A DNA stretch of 64,000 nt from VRUE01 sp963725085 (lineage in GTDB: Bacteria; Actinomycetota; Thermoleophilia; Solirubrobacterales; 70-9): NCBI GenBank assembly GCA_963725085.1, contig CAVRXM010000001.1, positions 496,001-560,000 of the forward strand, given 5' to 3'. The position numbers and the translations under genes are program-made. The notes beneath the pieces were generated by a model. The model did not search any database and had not been told where the DNA came from. It saw only the letters and a list, made by a program, of their open reading frames with translations. Positions 58,534 through 64,000 of this stretch are shown here, in pieces (positions within the stretch are counted from its first letter, which is position 1; each line of letters starts with the position of its first letter).

Positions 58534-59292
58534 CTACGACTCGACGTCGAAGCGGAAAGTCGTGGTTCCCAGGGTCACCTCGTCGCCGGGCCCGAGGCGG
58601 GCCGAGCTGACGCGCCTGCCGTTCACCTTGATCCCGTTGGTGGATCCGAGATCGGCGATCGTCCAGTCGCCGTTGGCCGCGCGCCTTAGCTCCGCGTGCC
58701 GGCGCGAGACGTTCGGGTCGCGCAGCACGCACTCGGCGTCCTTGGAGCGGCCGATCGTCGCCCGCGGGCCCTCGAGGACGTAGCGCCGGTCGCCGAGCGC
58801 GACGACCGCCCGGGTCGCCACCGTCGCCACCTGCCGGCCCTCGCCCTCGGGCTCGGGGGCAGAGCGGACCGCCGAGTAGACCATCGTGTGGCCCTCCTCG
58901 CCCTGCGTCGCCGGCGCACCCTCCCGCGCCGGGGGCTTGACCAGCCGCGCCTGGATCCCGAACTCGCCGAGGCGTAGCCGCTCGTCGGTCTTGAACTCGA
59001 CCTCGGGCCTGGTGAGAAGGTCGTAGTTGCGCCGGCGGGCGTGCTCGAGGAGGTACCCGGACAGCTCCTGCTCCAGCGAGCGCTCGTATCCCTCGAGCCG
59101 GTCGCGGTCGCGGCTCGAGAGGAAGACCGTGTACTCGTTCGGGACGTAGACGCGAGCGACGCCGGCCGTCTTGTGGGAGTCCATTTCCTTCGCCAGCCGG
59201 CGGGCCAACTCGACCGGCTGGACCTCGGAGCTGAATGCGCGGCTGAACACCCCCTCGACAAGGCCTTCGATTCGACTCTCGAGGTTGCGCAA
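58534..59292 (-). CDS. fhaA: FHA-domain protein FhaA with N-terminal DUF3662
   Basis: 252 residues, intact. The start is TTG 59292. N-terminal DUF3662 (about 1-115): GLVEGVFSRAFSSEVQPVEL, RRLAKEMDSHKTAGVARVYV, PNEYTVFLSSRDRDRL. A short linker leads to the FHA domain (about 165-250): ATIGRSKDAECVLRDPNVSR, RHAELRRAANGDWTIADLGS, TNGIKVNGRRV, all phosphothreonine-binding residues present. In mycobacteria FhaA binds phosphorylated MviN and controls lipid II export. The linker is much shorter than in Mycobacterium. Confidence 0.92.
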   Translation of the reverse strand: MRNLESRIEGLVEGVFSRAFSSEVQPVELARRLAKEMDSHKTAGVARVYVPNEYTVFLSSRDRDRLEGYERSLEQELSGYLLEHARRRNYDLLTRPEVEFKTDERLRLGEFGIQARLVKPPAREGAPATQGEEGHTMVYSAVRSAPEPEGEGRQVATVATRAVVALGDRRYVLEGPRATIGRSKDAECVLRDPNVSRRHAELRRAANGDWTIADLGSTNGIKVNGRRVSSARLGPGDEVTLGTTTFRFDVES

Positions 59293-59361
59293 TACGCTGA
59301 TCGCGAGCTCCCTTCGCAGACGCGGGTGCGGTCCTCCGGGACGGAGAAACCGGCTGAAATC

Positions 59362-60279
59362 CTACGGTAGAGCGAAGCCGTGACCGACCGCGAGCAGGGC
59401 CCCCAGCACCGCCGCGAAGGCGGCGACGCCGGCCCGCAGCGGCAGCGGAGCGCCCCGCTGCGCAGGGCTCTCGGCGAGGTCGTCGAGTGAATCCTCGATC
59501 GCCGCCCCGAGTTCCTCCAACGTCGGCCGCTGCGAGCGGCGGGCCTGCAGCGCGGCATCGATCGTCGCCGTCAGCTCGCGCGGAAGGTCGGACCGGACCC
59601 GCTGCAGCGGGCGTGCTCGGGCGCCGATCGCCCGAGCCGTGGCGGCCGGGTTGGATCGCCGGTTGGGGTTGACTCCGCCCCAGCACTCATACAGCGTCAG
59701 GGCCAGCGCGTAGACGTCGGCCTCAGGGCCGGCGCCGCGGCCTTCGGCCTGCTCCGGGGCCATGTAGGCGAGGGTCCCGACGACGTCGCCGGGGGCCGTG
59801 AGGCCGGCCGCGCCGGCGACCCGGGCGACCCCGAAGTCCATCAGCTTCGCGCGGGGCTCCCCGACCTCGGTGACGACGATGTTCTCCGGCTTGACGTCGC
59901 GGTGGACGACGCCTCGGGCGTGGGCATGGTCGAGCGCTTCGCAGAGGTCGGCCCCGATCTCGCCGATCTCGCGGTCGCTGAGCGCGCCCTCGCGGGTCTT
60001 GCGGGCCAGCGTGTCGCCGTCGACGAGCTCGGTCACGAGCAGCGCGTTGCCGTCTTCTTCGCCGATCTCGTAGAGGGTCACGATCCCCGAGTGGTTGAGG
60101 CGGGCGGCCGCCTGCGCCTCGCGCAGCGCCCGTCCCTCCTCGGCGCCGCCGGTGTCGATTGCCTTGACCGCGACCGGCCGCTCGAGCCGCCCGTCCCAGG
60201 CCTCGTAGACGACGCCGAAGCCGCCGCTGCCGATCCGGCGCTCGATCAGGAAGCGGTTGAGGACCAGTGATCCGACCAC
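59362..60279 (-). CDS. Ser/Thr protein kinase with C-terminal membrane anchor
   Basis: 305 residues, intact, from GTG 60279. Kinase domain complete: IGSGGFGVVYEAWDGRLERP, VAVKAI, HRDVKPENIVVTEVGEPRAK, MDFGVARVAG, AYMAPEQAEGRGAGPEADVY. A short C-terminal helix (GVAAFAAVLGALLAVGHGFA) is followed by only four residues, so there is no outside sensor. It stands 69 bp before fhaA in the same direction. It may take the place of pknA, which is missing from this block. Confidence 0.88.
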   Translation of the reverse strand: MVGSLVLNRFLIERRIGSGGFGVVYEAWDGRLERPVAVKAIDTGGAEEGRALREAQAAARLNHSGIVTLYEIGEEDGNALLVTELVDGDTLARKTREGALSDREIGEIGADLCEALDHAHARGVVHRDVKPENIVVTEVGEPRAKLMDFGVARVAGAAGLTAPGDVVGTLAYMAPEQAEGRGAGPEADVYALALTLYECWGGVNPNRRSNPAATARAIGARARPLQRVRSDLPRELTATIDAALQARRSQRPTLEELGAAIEDSLDDLAESPAQRGAPLPLRAGVAAFAAVLGALLAVGHGFALP

Positions 60280-60356
60280 GGCACTCCGACCTTCGCCGGG
60301 GCCCGCGGCTCTCCTGCCTGCGGGGTGCGGGCAAAACGCGCCCTTTGCTGCGCCTC

Positions 60357-60387
60357 TTGACGATACGACCGCGCCAGCGTGGATACT
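60357..60387 (+). promoter_or_regulatory. Probable promoter of the CARDB-pheA genes
   Basis: TTGACG (60357-60362) and GATACT (60382-60387) with a 19-bp spacer, slightly long. Transcription would start near 60394, 29 nt before the TTG start at 60423. The gap 60280-60422 must also hold the divergent kinase promoter, for which I see no clear hexamers. Confidence 0.45.
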
Positions 60388-60422
60388 CTCCGCCCAGTCA
60401 ACCTGCTTGGGAGAGCCATTTC

Positions 60423-61460
60423 TTGGAGGACTCGCCTGTATCCGGGCCGCGACGCAGACAGCGGCCGAGCCGCCGCCCCGAACGCCAGCAGATCATGCTG
60501 CGGCGGGGGTTGGCGCTCGTCGCCGGGCTGATCGTCCTGATCCTGATCGTCCTCGGCGTCAGGGGGTGCCTCAACGCGCGCCAGAACCGGGCGCTCTCCG
60601 ACTACGCGGGCAACGTCACCCAGATCGCCGAAGAGACCGAACAGACCAGCGAACAGTTCTTCGGCAAGCTCTCGGACCCGGGCAGCCTCTCGGTGACCGA
60701 GTTCGTCGGCGAGGTCAACGCCGATCGCAGCGCGATGGACAGCTACACCGCGCGGGTCGACGGCCTCGACCCGCCGGGTGACATGGGCGACGCCCAGAAC
60801 ACGCTCGAGCTGGTCTACGCGCTGCGCAGCCACGCGATGGGGGAAATCGCCGACAAGATGAGCACCGCGCTCGGCGACGTCGGCGCCGAGAAAGCCGCGA
60901 CGACGATCGCCAAGCAGATGCGGACCATGCTCGCCAGCGACGTCCTCTATGCCGAAGTGGCGCGGCCGGAGATCAACGGCGTCCTGGCCGACAACGGGAT
61001 CGAAGGCGAGGACGTGCCGAAGAGCGAATTCCTGCCCGGTGGGACCGAATGGCTCGAAGAAAGCAAGGTCACCACCGCGCTTGGGACCGTCAACGGCTCG
61101 ACGACCGCCGAAACGCCGGGCGTCCACGGCCTCGGCCTCGTCTCGACCAGCATCAACGGCACCGAACTCGTCCCCGAATCGACGGCCGCGGTCGAAGCGG
61201 AAGAAACCCCGGAAGTCGAAGTCGAAGTCCAGAACCAGGGCGAATCGACCGAGAACGGGGTCAACGTCTCGGTGACCGCCGGCGGGACGACGCTGCAGGA
61301 AAGCATCCCCAGCATCGGCGCCGGCGAAACGGCGACGGTGACGATCCCGCTGACGCCGGCGCCGAAAGGAACTTCGACGCTCGAAGTCAAGGTCGAACCG
61401 GTGGCCGGCGAGCAGCTCACGGAAAACAACGAAGCCACCTACACGGTCGAATTCGGCTAA
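60423..61460 (+). CDS. Membrane-anchored protein with CARDB-type C-terminal domain
   Basis: 345 residues from TTG 60423, behind GGGAGAG; ATG 60495 is an alternative. A basic, cytoplasmic N-terminus (RRRQRPSRRPERQQ) is followed by one helix (LALVAGLIVLILIVLGV), a helical outside region (about 50-220), and a C-terminal CARDB-like beta-sandwich (EVEVEVQNQGESTENGVNVS; LEVKVEPVAGEQLTENNEAT). CARDB domains bind or space adhesive partners outside the cell. Function unknown. Intact. Confidence 0.8.
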   Translation: MEDSPVSGPRRRQRPSRRPERQQIMLRRGLALVAGLIVLILIVLGVRGCLNARQNRALSDYAGNVTQIAEETEQTSEQFFGKLSDPGSLSVTEFVGEVNADRSAMDSYTARVDGLDPPGDMGDAQNTLELVYALRSHAMGEIADKMSTALGDVGAEKAATTIAKQMRTMLASDVLYAEVARPEINGVLADNGIEGEDVPKSEFLPGGTEWLEESKVTTALGTVNGSTTAETPGVHGLGLVSTSINGTELVPESTAAVEAEETPEVEVEVQNQGESTENGVNVSVTAGGTTLQESIPSIGAGETATVTIPLTPAPKGTSTLEVKVEPVAGEQLTENNEATYTVEFG

Positions 61461-61531
61461 ATGCTCGATGCCCCGACACAGCACACCTGGATGACGCGTC
61501 CCCAGTCACACCAGGCCGGGGCATCAAGCAT
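61461..61531 (+). other. Long stem-loop between the CARDB gene and pheA
   Basis: ATGCTCGATGCCCCG (61461-61475) pairs with CGGGGCATCAAGCAT (61517-61531) over 15 positions with one mismatch. A CCTGG/CCAGG helix fits in the 41-nt loop. It begins right after the CARDB stop and ends 13 nt before the pheA GTG. It could end the upstream transcript or control pheA. No run of phenylalanine codons for classic attenuation is seen. Confidence 0.6.
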
Positions 61532-61544
61532 TGTAGGGGCGGCG

Positions 61545-62378
61545 GTGAAGGTCGCCTACCTCGGCCCGGCCGGCACCTTCACCGAAGACGCGCTGCGCGA
61601 AGCGGTGTCGGAGGGCGAGATCGAGTCGCTGCGGACGCCGACAGTCCACGACGCGATCCTCGCCGTCGAGCGCGGGGAGTCCGAGCGGGCGTTCGTCCCA
61701 TTCGAGAACTCGATCGAGGGCTCGGTCCGCAGCACCCTCGACACCCTCGCCTTCGATACCGAGTCGGTGACGATCGTCGGCGAGCACGACTTCCCGGTGC
61801 GCGCACACCTGATCGCGCGCGAGGAGGTCGAGCTCGGGCGGATCGAGGCCGTCCTCTCCCACCCCCAGCCACTCGCCCAGTGCGCGCGGTTCCTGCGCGA
61901 GTCGCTGCCGGGAGTCGAACGGCGAAGCGTCAGCAGCACCGCGGCGGCGGTGCGGATGGTGAGCGAGTCCGAGCGGCCATGGGCGGCGATCGGGGCGCTC
62001 TCCGCTGCCGAGCTCTACGGCTGCGTGATCCTCCGCGAGGGGATCGAGGACGAGGCCGACAACGTCACCCGCTTCGTCTGGATCGCCCCCGCCGGGACGG
62101 CGGTCGAGAGCGGCGGGCCGTGGAAGACCTCGCTTGTCTTCTCCGAGCTCGGCGAGGACCATCCGGGCGCCCTTGTCAACGCGCTGCGCGAGTTCTCGAG
62201 CCGTGAGGTGAATCTGACCCGGATCGAGTCGCGGCCACTGCGGCGAGGTCTCGGCCGCTACATGTTCTTCTGCGATCTCGAGGGGGGCGAGGGGGAGGCC
62301 GCGGTCTCAGAGGCAATCGCCGCCCTCCGCGGCAAGGCCGAGTCGGTCCGGATCCTCGGCTCCTACCCACACGGCTGA
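61545..62378 (+). CDS. pheA: Prephenate dehydratase
   Basis: 277 residues, intact. Makes phenylpyruvate from prephenate for phenylalanine synthesis. The GTG at 61545 (KVAYLGPAGTFTEDALREAV) is chosen over ATG 61461 because the family starts here and a GGGGC site precedes it. Catalytic motifs: FVPFENSIEGSVRSTLDTLA, SHPQPLAQCARFL, VSSTAAAVRMVSESERPWAA, and DNVTRFVWIAP (TRF). The regulatory ACT domain follows (about 190-275): KTSLVFSELGEDHPGALVNA with LTRIESRPLRRGLGRYMFF, so feedback control by phenylalanine is likely. No chorismate mutase domain is fused. Confidence 0.93.
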   Translation: MKVAYLGPAGTFTEDALREAVSEGEIESLRTPTVHDAILAVERGESERAFVPFENSIEGSVRSTLDTLAFDTESVTIVGEHDFPVRAHLIAREEVELGRIEAVLSHPQPLAQCARFLRESLPGVERRSVSSTAAAVRMVSESERPWAAIGALSAAELYGCVILREGIEDEADNVTRFVWIAPAGTAVESGGPWKTSLVFSELGEDHPGALVNALREFSSREVNLTRIESRPLRRGLGRYMFFCDLEGGEGEAAVSEAIAALRGKAESVRILGSYPHG

Positions 62379-62431
62379 GGCCGCCCTCTTCACAAGTCCC
62401 TCAGGGGGCGTGCGTAGAATTCGCGGGCGAT

Positions 62432-62938
62432 ATGGCGCGCGTCCTGGTTCTGAACGCAACGTATGAGCCGATCAACGTCTGCACACTCCGCCGCGCCGCC
62501 GTGCTCCTGCTCAAGGAAAAGGCCGAGCTGCTCGAGCGCCGCGAGGGCGCGATCCACTCCGAGCACATGGCAATCGACAGGCCCGACGTGATCCGCCTGA
62601 TCAGCTACGTCCGTGTCCCACGCGAGGCGCACCGCCGCAAGATCACGCGCCGTGCCGTGCTCGCCCGCGACGCCTGGACCTGCCAGTACTGCGGCTCGCG
62701 GAAGTCGGGCCTCACCGTCGACCACGTCATTCCCCGCAGCCGCGGCGGCAAATCCGTCTGGGAGAACATCGTCGCCGCCTGCGCCAGCTGCAACCGGCGC
62801 AAGGGCAACCGCCTCCCGCGCGAGATCCAGATGCATCCCCGCAAGCGCCCCAAGGCCCCGGGGCCGACCGTCTTCATCCAGGTCGCGTCGCCGAGCATCC
62901 CGGCGGCCTGGCAGCAGTACTTACCCGCGGCCGCGTGA
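62432..62938 (+). CDS. HNH endonuclease family protein
   Basis: 168 residues, intact, from ATG 62432. N-terminal part VLVLNATYEPINVCTLRRAA is typical of the small actinobacterial/cyanobacterial HNH proteins often found as housekeeping-like single genes. HNH core: CQYCGSRKSGLTVDHVIPRS (Cys pair, DH), RGGKSVWENIVAACASCN (second Cys pair), RRKGNRLPRE. A zinc-stabilised beta-beta-alpha-metal nuclease fold. No toxin, phage or restriction partner is nearby. The stop overlaps the next gene as TGATG. Confidence 0.88.
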   Translation: MARVLVLNATYEPINVCTLRRAAVLLLKEKAELLERREGAIHSEHMAIDRPDVIRLISYVRVPREAHRRKITRRAVLARDAWTCQYCGSRKSGLTVDHVIPRSRGGKSVWENIVAACASCNRRKGNRLPREIQMHPRKRPKAPGPTVFIQVASPSIPAAWQQYLPAAA

Positions 62939-63378
62939 TGGGCCTTTTCGCCAAGCGGGTGGCGGTCGCGGCGGCGGCCCTCGCGATCCTTGCCGCGGTG
63001 GCGGTCGCGGTGCCGGCCGAGGGCGCGAAGCCGCCGACGGTGGTAAGCGCTAACTGCCACGGCCACAACTTCAAGCCGGGCCGGATCATCCTTGCCTGCG
63101 CCGACGCAGGCCTCTTTGTCGAACACCTGAAGTGGAAGCGCTGGGGTCGCCGGGAGGCGGAGGGCTCGGGGACCGGAACCGGGAAGACGTGCAACCCGAG
63201 CTGCGCTGCCGGCGGCAGCCGCAGCGGGCCGATGGAGATTCGGCTTTTCAGGACCGCGCGCTGCGCAAAGGACGGCCGCGTCCACTTCACCCGGATCGAA
63301 TACCGCTGGGACGAGGGGTCGCCGGTCGCGGGCCAGCCCGACCGCGGGGTCGTCCCCTCCCCCTGCAGCGCGGTTTAG
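62938..63378 (+). CDS. Small secreted cysteine-containing protein
   Basis: 146 residues from ATG 62938 (GTG 62935 also possible). Signal peptide AAAALAILAAVAVAVPAEGA. The mature part has ANCHGHNFKPGRIILACADA, LKWKRWGRREAEGSGTGTGK and TCNPSCAAGG, a pattern (P..I.LACAD, W..W....A.G.GT, C.P.CA.G) found in many small exported actinobacterial proteins of unknown function. Four or more cysteines suggest disulfides. It is convergent with gyrA; stop codons overlap. Confidence 0.75.
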   Translation: MGLFAKRVAVAAAALAILAAVAVAVPAEGAKPPTVVSANCHGHNFKPGRIILACADAGLFVEHLKWKRWGRREAEGSGTGTGKTCNPSCAAGGSRSGPMEIRLFRTARCAKDGRVHFTRIEYRWDEGSPVAGQPDRGVVPSPCSAV

Positions 63379-64000
63379 CCTGCGGGCTCCTGCTCGACAA
63401 GCTCGTCCTGCTGCGGCTGCTCATCCACCGGGGCGGCGTCGTCGGACTCGACGACGAGGGCGACGGCGCTGACGACGTCGTCGTCCTTCATGTTCATCAC
63501 TTTCACGCCCTGGGTCGGGCGGCCCATCTGCGAGATCCCGCCGGCCCGGGTCCGCTGGACCATCCCGTTCTGGGAGATGAACAGCAGGTCCTGGTGCTCG
63601 CGGACGATCAGGGCGCCGGCGAGGCCGCCCTTCTTCTCGGTCAGTTTCGCGGTGAGGACGCCTTTCGTCCCCCGCCCCTTGACCGGGTACTCGGCGACCG
63701 CGGTGCGCTTCCCGTAGCCGTTCTCGGTGACGACGAAGAGCTCGGTGTCGTCGCGGGCGACGTCCATCGCGAGGACGCGGTTGCCCTTGGCGGAGACGTT
63801 CATCCCTTTGACGCCGCTGGTGTCGCGGCCCATCGCCCGTACCGCCTTCTCCGAGAAGCGCGCCGCTTGCCCGGACTTGGAGACGAGGAGGATGTCATCT
63901 TCGCCCGAGGTCAGGCGGACCTGCACGAGCTCGTCGTTGTCGCGGATCTTGATCGCGATGATCCCGTCGGCCCGGATCGGGGTGTTGTAGGCCTTGAACT
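63375..64000 (-). CDS. gyrA: DNA gyrase subunit A, C-terminal part (runs off the right edge)
   Basis: The last 208 codons; the 5' part lies beyond the window. The visible part is the C-terminal DNA-wrapping propeller with repeated blades (LLVSKSGQAARFSEKAVRAM, FVVTENGYGKRTAVAEYP, LLFISQNGMVQRTRAGGISQ, GRPTQGVKVMNM). VKGRGTKGV is a GyrA-box variant (Q is replaced by K at the start). An acidic, glutamine-rich tail ends the protein (DEQPQQDELVEQEPAG). Confidence 0.93.
   Translation of the reverse strand, partial: FKAYNTPIRADGIIAIKIRDNDELVQVRLTSGEDDILLVSKSGQAARFSEKAVRAMGRDTSGVKGMNVSAKGNRVLAMDVARDDTELFVVTENGYGKRTAVAEYPVKGRGTKGVLTAKLTEKKGGLAGALIVREHQDLLFISQNGMVQRTRAGGISQMGRPTQGVKVMNMKDDDVVSAVALVVESDDAAPVDEQPQQDELVEQEPAG

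Noticed and set aside
62432..62938. HNH gene as part of a restriction, toxin or phage-defence system
   Set aside because: It is a stand-alone housekeeping-like HNH protein between pheA and a small secreted protein, with no methylase, immunity gene or phage gene nearby.

Overview
The window is GC-rich actinobacterial DNA. The best fit is class Thermoleophilia (order Solirubrobacterales). This is inferred from three things: large secreted NHL/fibronectin-type proteins that carry an LPDCRAYE motif and lysine/arginine/histidine-rich tails; a dense set of TetR paralogues; and the actinobacterial fhaA-fhaB-pstP-rodA-pbpA-pknB block near gyrA. That block beside a gyrase gene suggests the replication origin is not far beyond the right edge. 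Start codons are often GTG or TTG. Neighbouring genes commonly overlap by ATGA, GTGA or TTGA, so translational coupling is widespread.

Layout. 1-1.6 kb: a drug-efflux MFS gene whose promoter carries three helically phased inverted-repeat operators. 1.65-19.5 kb (minus strand): a contiguous six-gene operon of very large secreted proteins, including a tandemly duplicated gene pair. 19.75 kb: tRNA-Arg(CCT). 19.8-20.9 kb: an ECF sigma factor coupled to a small partner gene. 21-29 kb: six TetR-family genes, one encoding two TetR modules in a single chain, with a delta-60-repeat secreted protein and a nucleotide-sugar dehydrogenase. 29-32 kb: enoyl-CoA hydratase, metF and a DUF3105 membrane protein. 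32-44 kb: an exopolysaccharide locus (acyltransferases, initiating sugar transferase, three glycosyltransferases, flippase, polymerase, LytR_C protein, CapD-type dehydratase). 43.9-51 kb (plus strand): a DedA-UppP fusion, purM, a Ser/Thr kinase and two secreted beta-helix proteins. 51-60 kb (minus strand): ddl and the cell-wall growth block pknB, pbpA, rodA, pstP, fhaB, fhaA, plus another kinase. 60-64 kb: a CARDB protein, pheA, an HNH nuclease, a small secreted protein and the 3' end of gyrA.

How it fits together. Much of the window concerns the cell envelope. The EPS locus builds lipid-linked polysaccharide on undecaprenyl phosphate. The DedA-UppP fusion could recycle that carrier. The PknB/PBPA/RodA/Ddl block makes and regulates peptidoglycan. 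The 18-kb operon and the beta-helix genes supply surface proteins.

Main caveat. Many genes, including housekeeping ones (metF, purM, pbpA, pknB, an ECF sigma factor), are broken by single-base frame changes, often in G or C runs, while the protein continues cleanly in another frame. I read these mainly as residual sequence errors, so most broken genes are annotated as one CDS spanning the joined frames, and the approximate break positions are given.

The most interesting items are the DedA-UppP fusion, a hairpin leader repeated in front of three unrelated genes, a palindromic repeat inserted twice inside the polysaccharide polymerase gene, the tandem-TetR protein, and the operator array at the left end.
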